DNA of 64,000 nt from Plotosus lineatus (GCA_024760905.1 CM045729.1:5221663-5285662); one strand, 5' to 3'. Counted from the first letter of the stretch, positions 43,261 through 55,498 are shown. The notes: generated by a model not told the origin, from the sequence alone. Program-made: numbers and translations.

Positions 43261-45251
43261 CCTTCAGGGGTCGCCACAACGAATCATCTGCCTCCATCTC
43301 ACCCTAACCTTTTGTAACACCAGCTTGATATAGCTGTGCTAGATTATATGCTAGGTTCTAGAGGAGTAGAATGAATTGTGGAGATTTAAAGTTGAACAGC
43401 CGGCAGATTTATTACAATTTACAATAGCACAAGAAACAGTGCAAACAATGTTGTAGAACGCGCTTTACAAAATAAAAATAAAATAGGCTTAGAGTCTCTA
43501 AGGTTCGATTTGTGTGAATTCGGGAGTCTTTTCTAGGATTGTGATCCGTTTGGGATAAAGGTGTTTTTATTTGTTCTTATCTGGGATCCTGTGATTTGAA
43601 GTGGTTGGGTCTGTAGATCTACTCTCGCATCCAGAACAGCTGGCCACACGGCTTCTGGATCCGCCAAGAGTTCTCACTGGGTTTAGCTCGCCATCCGTGT
43701 CCGAAACCAGCTTCAAGATCAGATCCAGATCCACTAAAAATCCAGTCTGCACATGCAGTACAGACACAATGAATAAAATATTTCTTAACAGTGGTTTCTA
43801 AATAAAATGAGATCTCATAAAATGTTCAAAATCTTTTACATTGCTGTTTTAACACTGGTTTTACTTCCATGAATTCAAAATGTATTGCTATGTAGCATAA
43901 CAACTTATTTCTATGAAATAACACATAAATGAAATGACAAAAGTGCATGAAAGGCACTGAATGGAATGTAATACAAAACAAAAGTGCTTATCTGCACTAC
44001 TTTAGTGCATTAGCATTAAGTGATTCAACAAAAACATTTAGAAAAATAAAATGTAAGGCTCATTTTGTGCACAGCACAATCTTTGTTGTGTACTCCGACT
44101 GGTTTTAGCTTTTTAGAGACAAAAAATAGTGCACACAGTTTTAAAAGTCACCATGTGTAAAGTTAGCATAGGTTTTTAAGCTAGCTTCATGTTGTAATGA
44201 CTCACCGGAGTTTCCAAGAAAACAAACACACTCCACCCGGTTTGATTGAGAGAGAACAAAACACATACAAGGCTCTGAAAAGTACATAAACTTAGTTAAA
44301 CTTGTTAAAAGTTCACTTAAACAAATTTTGGATCATTTGACTCACTTGTGCAGCTTTTCGAGTGCTCTGTGTGTGTCCTGCTCTGCAGCGCTCTGCTGTG
44401 CTTAGCTAGGTGCATGCAGCATGTGCTTATGATGCGTTCAAGGGGACTAGGAAAACTATAGTGCTTTCAGGGAGCTGGAAATTAGGGTTTTTTCCAATAA
44501 AATTAGTAACCATGTATTTATATGGTTACACTTTGCATCTTCTCTTACACTAATTATCTTCATGTCCTCCTTCACCGCATCCATGAATCATCTCTTTGGT
44601 CTTCCTCTAGGCCTTCTGCCTGGTAGTTCCACCCTCAGCATCCTACTACCAATATACTCACTATTCCTCCTCTGTACATGTCCAAACCATCTCAATCAAG
44701 CCTCTCTGACTTTGTCTCCAAAACGTCTTACACGTGCTGTCCCTCTGATGTACCCATTCCTGATCCTATCCATCCTCGTTACTCCCAAAGAGAACCTCAA
44801 CATTTTCATCTCTGCTACCTCCAGCTCTGCCTCCTGTCTTTTCCCCAGCACCACTGTTTCTAAACTATACAACATCGCTGGCCTCAACACCGTCTTGTAC
44901 ACTTTTCCTTTCATTCTTGCTGATACCCTCCTATGACACATCACACCAGACACTTTTCTCTAACCATTCCAACTTGCCTGCACACGCTTCTTCACCTCTT
45001 TTCCACACTCTCCACTGCTCTGGATTGTTGAGCCTAAGTACTTAAAATCCTCCACCTTCCTTATCTCTGCTCCCTGTAACCTCACCGTTCCTGTTGGGTC
45101 CTTGTCATTCATACACATGTATTCTGTCTTACTGAGGCTAACCTTCATTCCCCTCCTTTCCAGGGCATACCTCCACCTCTCTAGATTTTCCTGCACTAGT
45201 TCGTTGCTCGCACTACAGATCACAATGTCATCTGCAAACATCATAGTCCAT

Positions 45252-45252
<1 letters not shown>
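43259..45252 (-). mobile_element. LINE-B 3' part split by a 1.2-kb insertion
   Basis: The LINE-B 3' end at 43259-43308 (ttcaggggtcgccacaacga) continues at 44531-45252 after the insertion. Sense readings MSGVMCHRRVSARMKGKVYK and MMFADDIVICSAS show the C-terminal region and the RT active site, where it is 5'-truncated at 45252. (AT)n runs touch both ends. Confidence 0.85.
43313..44530 (-). mobile_element. Probable solo LTR
   Basis: A 1218-bp insertion inside LINE-B with tgtaac/gttaca ends (TG...CA) and flanking cttt (43309-43312 and 44531-44534). On the minus strand a TATA-like tataaata occurs near the 5' end and an AATAAA about 100 bases before the 3' end, as in an LTR. There is no coding sequence. 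It could instead be a non-autonomous DNA element. Confidence 0.55.

Positions 45253-45303
<51 letters not shown>
45253..45303. repeat. (TA)n microsatellite
   Basis: Pure TA run between the LINE-B truncation point and the start of LINE-C. Confidence 0.95.
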
Positions 45304-45305
<2 letters not shown>

Positions 45306-45417
45306 GGTTGGGGTGCATTGCACAGGACTTAGTATAGCGCCTAGTGTTGTAGAGCAGCTGTAGGGTAGTTGCTTAGACTTCTTGCTTCCAGCTTCAATCT
45401 GCAGCCACCATCTAGCT

Positions 45418-45692
45418 CAGGGGTGTCAAACTTGTACTAGAAAGGGCCATGTGGCTGCAGGTTTTTGTTTCAACCAAGCAGCAGCACACCTGACTTTGCT
45501 CATTTAATCAACTCATCTGAGTGTTCAGGCAGCTGATTGGTCAATCTGTGTGCTCTGTACAAAGACTGACCAATCAACTGCCTAAACACTCAACTCAGTT
45601 GATTAAATGAGCAAAGTCAGGTGTGCTGCTGCTTGGTTAAAACAAAAACCTGCAGCCAAATGGCCCTTTCTGGCATGAGTTTGACACCCCTG
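45418..45692. mobile_element. Palindromic hAT-type MITE with 8-bp target duplication
   Basis: A 275-bp element starting caggggtgtcaaact and ending with its inverse. Perfect 8-mers atctagct flank it (45410-45417 and 45693-45700). The two halves are inverted copies of each other over most of their length, so it should fold into one long hairpin. It has no coding sequence. Confidence 0.92.
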
Positions 45693-46735
45693 ATCTAGCT
45701 CATTCAGTGAAAACAAAGACAAACGCTAAGTCCTTCTGATGCTACAAATCTTCAACACTCTCATACTGCCTCCTTGTGGCACACACTGGTAACTGGGCAC
45801 CTTATGGCCCCAGGCTAAATACGTGAGGGTTCTCGAAGCAGGTTAAGCCCCAGAGGTGCAGTATGCAAGCCCACCAGCGTGTGGACATGCCCAGGTACTC
45901 ATTACTCAACCATCTGCTGCCTTGCAGATAAAGCCCTTGAGGTAAAGGCTAAGAGAAGGACAACTCTGACTTACAACCCCCAGCTATGGGCAAATAGCAC
46001 CACTGCCTTGTGGTCCTCACGGGAGTGACAAAGGCTAAGGGAGAAATTCCCTACAGAAAATTCGGAGTGGAGCCCCGTGGGCGGTTGGTCCCTGCATAGT
46101 AGCACCTCCTGGCAACTCCTGTAGCCAAGTTGGTACCAACTGTATCAGCTAGCCCCTTCCTTTGGACAATACCAGCTAGGCCAAGAAGGGGGATCTGTTG
46201 ACTGGGCATCTCAGTTCCTCCACAACTTCGCCCCGGCTTGTGCCCTGGAGAGGTCACTCCAGTGTTGCCTTCTGCGGAAGCTCAACATGGGGAGATGCAG
46301 TTACTGGTTAAAAGCCCAGGGCTAATTGGTGTAAGCTCAGGCACCTAGGGCTATCTCCCGATGGTGGGAGGGATCATCGAGTCCCACTGGCAAGCTACTG
46401 TCCGCCTTTAGCTGGGCAGCCCCCAGTCAGTAAGGTGCTGGCCCGCCACAGTCTGCTTACTTCAATGGGTGCTTCAAGTGTAGGCCAAAAGCTGAAGCAC
46501 GGACTGTAAACACTGCACCAGGCAATAACAAGAAATCAAAGCAGCCAGTGCTGAGTCTGGCAACCTGGAATGTCAGAACAATGTGTCCTGGCCTCTCTGA
46601 TGATCTCCAGCAAATTAAGGACGCCAGGAAAACTGCTATCATCGATCGCAAGCTGAGGAGGCTCAACACTGACATTGCAGCACTGCAAGAGATGCAACTC
46701 CCAGGCAGTGGCAGCCTGAAGGAGAAGGACTATAC

Positions 46736-49531
46736 CAGGGGTCGGGAACCTATGGCTCGGGAGCCATATATGGCTCTTTTGATGACGGCATCTGGCTCTC
46801 TGAAAATTTCTGAACGAAACAAATCAATCAATAATTTTACTAATAATGTTACTTTAGCAAAATAAATAATAATAATAATAATAATAAAGTCAGAAAAAAC
46901 CATGTAAAAAAAAATAAATAAATAAATACACACATTTTAATTTATATATATTTTCACCTGCAACTTTTGGTTCAGGCACGCAGCTAAGAGCCAATCTGTG
47001 CTCCGGTGAGCGGGAGGGTCCGCTACCCGGAAAGTCTAATTTTAATGGATAATTTACAACAACCTGCACAAGTCATTTTGAAGCAAAGAAGTAATATTTC
47101 CTCGTTTTTGGTTAGCTTGTTTATGCAGAGTAAACCCTTCTAATCAAGAAGATGACGAAAAGGAAAAAAGATGAAGATTACCGTACGTTTCAGCAGGAAT
47201 GGACAGAGCAATTTGCCTTTATTGAGAGAGCAGGTTGTGCAGTGTGTCTTATATGCAATGATAAAATTTCCTTGATGAAACGGTCAAATATAAAGCGACA
47301 CTTCGACTCACGCCATGCCACATTTGCAGCGAAATATCCAGTGGGAGACAACAGAAAGAAGGTCTGTCAAGAACTACTTTCCACAGTCCAGGCTAGTCAG
47401 CAGCAGCTCCGTGTATGGGCCAAACAAGGTGACTTTAACTCTGCTAGCTTTGCTGGTTCTTTAGCAATTGTGAGGAGCGGGAAGCCGTTTACAGATGGCG
47501 ATTATGCCAAATCATTCATGCTTGATGTGGCCAACGAGCTTTTTGACGACTTTAAGGATAAAGACAAAATAATCAAACGGATAAAAGATATGCCTCTTTC
47601 AGCAAGAACTGTGCACGATCGTGCCATCATGATGTCGAATCAAGTGGAGAAAAAACAAGTGAATGACATAAATGCAGCGGAGTTTTTTTCCCTCGCTTTG
47701 GATGAATCAACAGATGTCAGTCATTTATCCCAGTTCAGTATTATTGCACGCTATGTTGACGGTGACTCGCTGCGTGAGGAAAGTCTTGCCGTTTTGCCAC
47801 TAAAAGGGACAACGAGAGGAGAGGATTTATTCAAGTCTTTCATGGAGTTTGCAAATGAAAAGAATCTACCAATGGATAAACTTATTTCTGTGTGTACCGA
47901 TGGTGCTCCGTGCATGGTGTTGAGAAACAGAGGATTTGTGGCGCTGCTTCGTGAGCAGGAGAACAGACCCATCCTCAGCTTCCACTGTATTCTACATCAG
48001 GAGGCACTTTGTGCGCAAATGTGTGACAAGCAGCTTGATGACGTGATGTCACTGGTCATTCGGGTGGTCAACTTTATTGTTGCCCGAGCTTTAAACGATC
48101 GCCAGTTTAAAGCACTGTTGGATGAAGTGGAGAATAATTATCCCGGTCTTGTTTTGCACAGTAATGTGCGTTGGCTGTCAAGAGGGAAGGTGCTTAGCCG
48201 TTTTGCAGCTTGCCTGAGCGAAATACGGACTTTTCTTCAAATGAAAGGCATTGAGTATCCCCAGCTAGCGGACACTGAGTGGCTCCTCAAGTTTTATTAT
48301 CTTGTGGACATGACTGGACATCTGAACCATCTCAATGTGAAAATGCAAGGCATTGGAAATACAGTCTTATCCCTTCAACAGGCAGTCTTTGCATTTCAAA
48401 ACAAGCTGGAAATCTTTACTGCGGATATTGAGACTGGTCGTTTACTACACTTTGAAAAACTGAAAGTATTTAAAGATGAGTGCACAGCAAGTGACTCCAC
48501 TGAACATTTTGATCTCCATCAGCTCGCAGTTTTCACATCTTCTCTCCTGACGTCATTCAAAGCACGCTTTGGGGACTTTCGTGAGCACACTAGTCTTTTC
48601 AATTCATCACTCATCCGCATGAGTGTGCTGTGGACAAAGTAAACCTGAGTTTCATCCCCAATGTCTCTGTCAGAGATTTTGAAGTAGAAGTTGCTGACCT
48701 GAAGGCCACAGACATGTGGGTTAATAAGTTCAAGTCACTGAATGAAGATTTGGAAAGCCTTGCACGAGAACAAGCAGAGCTGGCAAGCAAACACAAATGG
48801 ACAGACATGGCCAGACTTCAGCGCAGACCAGCTGATTGTCAAAACCTGGAACGCGCTTCCCGTCACGTACAAAACACTGCAGCGTGTGAGTCTTGCTGTA
48901 TTGACCATGTTTGGATCTACATATGCATGCGAACAGTCGTTCTCACACCTAAAACACATCAAAACCAACCTGCGATCACGTTTAAAAGATGGAAGCCTAA
49001 ACGCCTGTATGAAGCTGAACCTCACCACCTATCAACCAGACTACAAAGCCATCAGCAAAACCATGCAACACCAAAAGTCGCATTAATAGTAAGTCAGAAG
49101 TACTTTTCTTATTAATACATACCTTTGATTTTATTTTGAACAACATGTTATAACAGAGTCTTATTATAATATATATATTGTTGGTCTTCTTCGATTTAGA
49201 TAAGAAGTTGCTGACCTGAGGGCCTCAGACAGCGGTGAACAGAGCAGGCAAGTAAACATGGACAGATATGAATAAAACCTCAGCCTGCAGACCAGCTGAT
49301 TGTTATAATTATAAATAATTGTTAGTTTCTTGTTATTAACTTACAATGTTGTTGCTATTAAGTTACAATGTTGTTCAAAATAAATTCTGTCTTACTATAC
49401 TATAAACTCGTTGATTTTCCTCTTCCATTTAGCTGTTTTTGGTATTAAAATATACATATGGCTCTCCTAGGATTAGATTTTAAAATTTGGGTTTTTTCGG
49501 CTCTCTCAGCAAAAAAGGTTCCCGACCCCTG
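46736..49531 (+). mobile_element. Complete hAT DNA transposon with perfect 8-bp target duplication
   Basis: Ends caggggtcgggaacc and its inverse ggttcccgacccctg. Perfect gactatac flanks (46728-46735 and 49532-49539) give 2796 bp. It interrupts the LINE-C endonuclease. It carries a transposase gene (47152-49086) and AT-rich ends. A related end fragment lies at 26132-26166. Confidence 0.95.
47152..49086 (+). pseudogene. hAT transposase (BED finger, GTF2IRD2/ZBED-like), two frameshifts
   Basis: 47152-48642 is open for 496 residues. A BED zinc finger spans residues about 29-55 (C32-x2-C35, H50-x4-H55), which binds the transposon ends. The RNase-H-like core has LALDESTD (Asp near 184) and CTDGAPCM (Asp near 250). 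A long alpha-helical part follows. A frameshift near 48.63 kb and a compensating one near 48.82 kb break the coding sequence before the C-terminal dimerisation region (TMFGSTYACEQSFSHLK, NACMKLNLTTYQPDY), which ends at 49086. Domain order and ends fit the hAT superfamily that also gave rise to host ZBED/GTF2IRD2-type genes. I infer recent loss of function. Confidence 0.88.
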
Positions 49532-52500
49532 GACTATACATTCTTCTGGCAGGGACAGGAGCCTGACGAGCATCACCTATATGGTGTTGGATTCACTGTG
49601 CAAAACTCCTTTCTGTCCTTTGTTGAACCGCCATACCCAGGAACTCTGTGAGTCCTCTTTCTCCATCTCACAACCTCCTCTGGACCAGCTACCATCATTA
49701 GTGCCTATGCACCGACGCTTTGCTCGCATTCTATGATGTGCTCAAAGCCATGATCTAGCAGATCCCTGCCAAAAAGCATCTGTTTCTGCTCGGCAACTTT
49801 AGCACACGGATAAGGGCAGAGTATGACTCCTGGCCCCGCTGCATTGGCCATTTTGGCATTGGCAAGCTCAATGAGAAAAGCCAACACCTTCTTCAACTCT
49901 GCTCTTTTCATGACCTCTGTCTGACCAACACATTCTTCTTCACCAAGTCCTGCCACCGAGTGTCCTGTAGACACCCAAGGTGTCACCACTGGCATCAGCT
50001 GGACTTCATCACCAGGAGATCCCTGCTGAACCAAGTACTGGTCACACGCAGTTTCCACAGCGCTGTATGTGACACTGACCATTCCCTGGTTGCCACCAAA
50101 GTACGTCTCTGCCTCAAATGTGTCAACTGCTCCAAGCAGAAACCCCAGCCCCGCATCAACACAGCTACGACTGCAGTTCCTGAACTGCAGGAACGCCATG
50201 CTGAAATGTAAAAATATATAAATGTATCCCTGGCAGACTGCCCCACTGACTGTGCTACTGCAAGATGGAACCACATCTGCAAGGCTATGTTTGAGACTGC
50301 CATAGGCACCTTTGGGAAGAAGGTGGGGAAAGACTGGCTTGAAGTAGGAGCGGCTGAGATGGAACCTGCCATTGCCACCAAATGTGCAGTCGTAATCGCT
50401 CACAAGAAGGAGCCTTCTCTGCGAACGCTTGCTGCACTGTGCATTGCAAGTAATAATGCACAAAAGATTGCAAGGCGTTGTGCCAACAACTACTGGCTTA
50501 ACCTCTGCCAGGACATACAGCTTTCTGCAGATCTTGGAAACAAGCACAAAATGCACGAAAGCATGAAGAGGGCTTTTGGTCCCAGTGCCATCAAGAGCGT
50601 CCCACTCAAATCAGCTGCAGGCGATGTCATCAAGGATTGTGGCAAACAAATGGAGAGATGGACTAAGCACTATCAAGAGCTCTACTCAAGAGAAACCACC
50701 ATCTCGAACACAGCCCTTGAGAACATCCCTCCACTGTCTATTCTGCATGAGCTTGATGCTCCACCCACCATCGAGGAGCTCAGCAAGGTGATAGACTCCA
50801 TCTTGAGCGGCAAGGCTCCAGGCAGTGACAACATCCTGACTGAATCGTCAAAACCGCAAAGGAGAGCTCGCTCTTGAAACACCTCCATGAGCTCCTACTG
50901 CAGTGCTGGGAGGAAGGGGCTGTTTCCCAAGACATGCATGATGCCAAAATCATCACCCTCTCCAAAAACAACGGGGAGCAAAGTGGTTGCAACAACTATT
51001 GTGGCATCTCACTCTTAAGCATAGTTGGCAAAGCCTTTGCCCATGTCATCCTCAACAGGCTCCAACTACTTGCAAACATGTGTATCCAGAGGCGCAGTGT
51101 GGATTCACGGCAGCCAAATCAACCATAGATATGGTCTTCTCTGTGAGGCAGCTGCGAAAGAAGTGCCGGGGGCAAAGACAACCCCTCTATTTGGCCTTCA
51201 TCAACCTGACCATGGTCAGCAGGAATGGACTGTTTGCCCGCCTCCAGCGAATTGGATGTCCCCCCAATCTTTTGTGCATGATCAAGTCGTTCCACCAGGA
51301 CATGAATGGCATCATCCAGTCTGCTGGATCATCCTCAGACCCTTTTCCAATCAAGAACGGTGTGAAGCAGGGTTGTGTCCTCGCTCCAACCCTTTTTGGC
51401 ATCTTTTTCTCCTGCTCCTGTGATACGCCTTCCGGAACGCTGAAGACGGCATCTTTCTCTATGTCAGGAGTGACGAAGACTTCTTTAACCTGGCACGCCA
51501 CAGAGCAAAGACCAAGGTACGGAGCATTCTTATCAGGGAGCTGCTCTTTGCTGATGATGCTGGTCTTGTTGCCCACACCGAGGAAGTGCTTCAGCGTCTT
51601 ATCAACTGCTTTGCTGATGCCTGCCCCGAGTTTGGCCTCACCATCAGCCTTCATCAGACCGAGGTCATGGGCCAGGATGTCAGCAGTGCTCCTAGTATCA
51701 ACATCGGCGACCACACTCTTGAGGTGGTGGAAAAGTTCACCAACTCGGATCGATCATCTCCAGCAAGCTCTCTCTAGACGCCAAACTGAATGCTTGTATC
51801 AGCAAGGCATCGACAGTGATGGTGAGTCTGGGACAACTCCATGCTAACCACCAACATCAAGATAAGAGTCTACAAGGCCTGCGTACTGAGTACTCTCCTT
51901 TATAGCAGTGAAGCATGGACCCTCTCCTACCGCCAGGAATGCTGGCTGACCGCCTTCCATGTCCTCCTTGACCACATCCATAAATATCTTTGGTCTTCTT
52001 CTAGGCCTTCCGCCTGGTAGTTCCAACCTCAGCATCCTACTACCAATATATTCACTATCCCACCTCTGTACATGTCCAATCCATCTCAATCTAGCCTCTC
52101 TGACTTTGTCTCCAAAGCATCTTACATGGGCTGTCCCTCTAATGTACTCATTCTTGATCTTATCCATCCTCCTTACTCGCAAATAGAACCTCAACATTTT
52201 CATCCCTGCTACCTCCAGCTCTGCCTCCTCTCTTTTCCTCAGTGCTACTATTTCTAAACCATACAACATCGCTGACCTCAACATCATCTTTACAATTTTC
52301 CTTTCATTCTTGCTGATACCTTCCTATCACACATCACATCGGACACTTTTTTGCAACCATTCCAACCTGTCTGCACACGCTTCTTCACCTGTTTTCCACA
52401 CTCTCCATTGCTCTGGACTCTTGAGCCTAAGTACTTGAAATCCTCCACCTTCCTTATTTCTGCTCCCTGTAACCTCACCGTTCCTCGTGGGTCCTTCTTG

Positions 52501-52954
52501 TTCACACACACATGTATTCTGCCTTACTGAGGCTAACCTTCATTCCTCTCCTTACCAGGGCATACCTCTACCTCTCGAGATTTTCCTCCACTTGTTCTCT
52601 GCTCTCACTACAGATTACAATAGTCCATGGGGATTCTTGCCTAACCTCGTCTGTCAGCCTGTCCATTACCATAGCAAACAAGAAGGGGCTTAGAGCTGAT
52701 CTATGATGCAGTGCCACCTTCACCTCGAACACTTCTGTGAAGCCAACCGCTTACCTCATCACTGTCTTACAGCTCTCATACATGTCCTGCACCACTCTGA
52801 CATACTACTCTGCCACTCCAGGCTTTCTCGTGCAATACCACAGTTCTTCTCTCGGCACCTAGCCATATGCTTTCTCCAGATCCACAAAGGAACTATGCAG
52901 CTCCCTCTGACCTTCTCTGTACTTCTCTATAAACATCCTCAAAGCAAACACTGC

Positions 52955-53058
52955 ATCTGTGGTGCTATTTCTTGGCATGAAACCAAACTGTTGTCAGCAT
53001 TTGTGAACAACAGTTTGGTTTCATGCCAAGAAAGAGCACCACAGATGCAGTGTTTGAA
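52955..53058. repeat. Inverted repeat (fold-back) inside LINE-B
   Basis: The minus-sense run ending gaaaccaaactgttgt (to 52996) is followed after about a dozen bases by its inverse acaacagtttggtttc (from 53008), which continues to about 53058 on the plus strand. The arms are about 40 bases. After this the LINE returns to minus orientation. Confidence 0.85.
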
Positions 53059-53182
53059 TACGATGAAGTTATGGATTATCAATTTTATCCCTCTGTAGTT
53101 GCGACCTCCACCATTCCTCTGGCATCTTCTTACCCTCTAAGACCTTGTTGAATGTTCTTGTACCTCTCCTAGACATTTCCAT

Positions 53183-53492
53183 GGGCAGTGGTGGTCTAGT
53201 GGATAGGACGCAAGATTGCTGATCCTAAGGTTGGGGGTTCGAGTCCCCACAGGGTTGTCACTGTCCCCCCAGTGCAGCTAACTGGATTATCAAAGGCAGG
53301 CCATGTCTCTCACTGTCTATGGTGAGAGACATGTAAAAGAACCACTGCTGACTTTCGTAAAGAGTAGGCTGCAAAGCCGTCAGCGTGTTTCTATGACCTG
53401 GAGAGGGATGGGCGCCGCCAGGCCAAATCAGCCAAAGTCTCACCATGAAGGTGCCCCAACGACATCCCTGGATGTTAAGGGATAAGAGAAGA
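53183..53492 (+). mobile_element. SINE1 variant with a different 3' tail
   Basis: Flanked by agacatttccat (53171-53182) and agacacttccat (53493-53504). The head (B-box ggttcgagtcc) and middle are SINE1, but after cagcgtgtttct the sequence changes to an unrelated 100-base 3' part (gacctggagagggatggg to ggataagagaagaag). The LINE-B-derived block is absent. Confidence 0.85.
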
Positions 53493-54961
53493 AGACACTT
53501 CCATACCTCCACAGGAATGTCATCAGTCTATACATTTCCATCTGTGTCCTTAATCACCATAACTTGCTGCACATCGTTCCTATCTCTATTTTTTTGCAGT
53601 GCCAACCTGTATAGATAATTTTCTCCCTTTTTACTGTCCAACCTAGTATACAAGTCATCATACACCCTCTGTTTGACCTTTGACACCGTTACCTTCACCT
53701 TACGTCTCCTTGTACTCTTGTTTGCTCGCTTCAGTCCTCTCAATGTCCCACTTCTTCTTAATTAACCTCTTCCTTTGTACACACTTCTGCACTTCCTCAT
53801 TCCACCACCAAGTCTCCGTATCTACTTTCCTTCCAAGTACTCTCCTACCTGTCTTCCTGATCACATTCGCTGTAGTTATCCAGTCAACTGAAAGCACTTC
53901 CTGACCACCCAAAGCCTGTTTCAACTCCTTGAAGACAATACGACATTCTTCCTTTTTAGTTTTCACCACTTTGTCTTCTGCTCTGCCTTCTTCACCGCCC
54001 TCTCCATCAGCATCATCCTGCACACCACCATCCTTTGCTGTCTGACAACTCTCTCACCCATTACTACTTTTCAGTCACTGACTTCATTCAAATTACATCG
54101 CCCACGGAAGATGTAGTCTACCTGTGTGCTCCGACCTTTGCTTTTATAAGTCACCTTATGCTCCTGTCTCTTCTGGAAGAAAGTGTTCTCCAAAGCCATT
54201 TCCATCCTTTTTTCAAAATCTATCAATATTTGTCCTTCTATGTTCCTGTCCTGGATACCAAACATGTCCATCACTTCCTCATCCACTCTGTTGCCTGCAC
54301 CAACATGTCAATTGAAGTCTGAACCAATGGCCACTCTTTCACCTATGGGGGTACTCTGCATAACTTCATCTAACTCACCCCAGAATATCTCCTTCTCTTC
54401 TAGCTCACATCCTGCCTGTGGGGCATAAACACTAACAACATTGAACATCACACCTTCAATTTCTAACTTGAGACTCATCACTCTGTCTGACACTCTTTTC
54501 ACTTCTAGAACATTCCTGAGAAACCCTCCTTCAAGAGGACTCCTACTCCATTTCTCTTCTCATCCACACCATGATAAAACGGCTTAAAACCTGCCCCTAA
54601 GCTTCTAGCCTTGCTACCTTCCCACCTAATCTCCTGAACACACACTATGTCCACCTTCCTCCTCTGCATTATGTCAGCCAGCTCTCAAGCTTTTTCTTGC
54701 ATATTTCCAACATTCAAAGTCCCTACTCTCAGTCTTAGACTCATGTCTTTCCTCTTCTCTCTCTGCCTATGGACATGCCTTTCACTTCTGTTTCTTCGAT
54801 TAACAGTAGTCCAGTTTCCACCAGCACCCTGTTGGTTAACAGCACTGATGGCGGTTGTTGTTAACCCGGAACTCGACCGATAGACTTTGAAAGTCAGATT
54901 GATCATTCTCATAGTAGATTTGGCACAGGTTTTACATCGAAAGGCCTTCCTGACATAACAT

Positions 54962-55381
54962 AACGATGTTGTATGGGTTAGAAACAGTGGCCCTGGGGAA
55001 AAGACAGGAGGCAGAGCTGGAGGTAGCAGAGATGAAAATGTTGAGGTTCTCTTTGGGAGTAACGAGGATGGATAGGATTAGGAATGAGCACATCAGAGGG
55101 ACAGCACATGTAACACGTTTTGGAGACAAAGTCAGAGAGGCTAGATTGAGATGGTTTGGACATGTACAGAGGAGGGATAGTGAGTATATTGGTAATAGGA
55201 TGCTGAGGGTGGAACTACCAGGCAAAAGGCCTAGAGGAAGACCAAAGAGACGATTCATGGATGTGGTGAAAGAGGACATGAAGGTCGTTGGTGTAAGAGA
55301 AGAAGATGCAAAGGATAGGGTGAGATGGAGGCAGATGATTCGCTGTGGCGACCCCTGAAGGGAAAAGCCTAAAGGTAAAGA
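54962..55381 (+). mobile_element. LINE-B 3' end, 5'-truncated
   Basis: Plus-strand C-terminal coding end, open for 130 residues (LETVALGKRQEAELEVAEMK to MIRCGDP), then the short 3' UTR. It directly abuts the 5' end of the minus-strand LINE-B at 54960, so two copies sit back to back. Confidence 0.9.
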
Positions 55382-55498
55382 AGACTCCAGTTTCCTACCA
55401 CAGTCCAAAAACGTGCACAGTTAGTTAATTCCAAATCAGCAATAGTGTGTGTGTGTGTGTGTGTGAGTGAGAGAGAGAGAGAGAAAGAGAGAGACTTC

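Larger units (their letters stand above)
45304..51956 (+). mobile_element. LINE-C (APE-type non-LTR) with nested hAT and MITE
   Basis: 5' UTR 45304-46547. The endonuclease start lies at 46548-46735 (LSLATWNVRTMCPGLSDD, LNTDIAALQE). After the hAT insertion the frame resumes at 49540 (QGQEPDEHHLYGVGF, ISAYAPTLC, GHFGIGKLNE, QLDFITRRSLL, DTDHSLVATKV), then the linker at 50287-50870 and RT pieces at 50870-51780 (NNYCGISLLSIVGKAFAHV, GVKQGCVLAPTLFGIFF, LLFADDAGLV in a third frame). Stops and frameshifts are frequent. It is cut at about 51956 by LINE-B, so its 3' end is missing. Confidence 0.8.
51957..54960 (-). mobile_element. LINE-B, almost full-length, split by SINE1 and rearranged
   Basis: Minus-strand copy. 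The 5' UTR is at 54960-54850 and the endonuclease at 54900-53900 in pieces (LRLRVGTLNVGNM, VVSVYAPQAG, TQVDYIFRGRCN). The RT part is at 53750-51957, with the C-terminal LRWIGHVQRWDSEYIGSRML. About 100 bases of the 3' end are missing at 51957, where it meets LINE-C. The RT N-terminal region near 53000-53170 is scrambled and shortened, and about 18 bases at the FADD site are lost near 52620. A SINE1 sits at 53183-53492. Confidence 0.85.

Noticed and set aside
46051..46257. Small frames in 45.8-46.5 kb as host genes
   Set aside because: The region is the LINE-C 5' UTR leading into its endonuclease.
49705..50556. 283-residue minus-strand frame
   Set aside because: Antisense of LINE-C coding sequence, with no domain that I recognise.
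50287..51847. Separate host genes suggested by several open frames at 50.3-51.8 kb
   Set aside because: They are successive frame-shifted parts of the LINE-C linker and RT.
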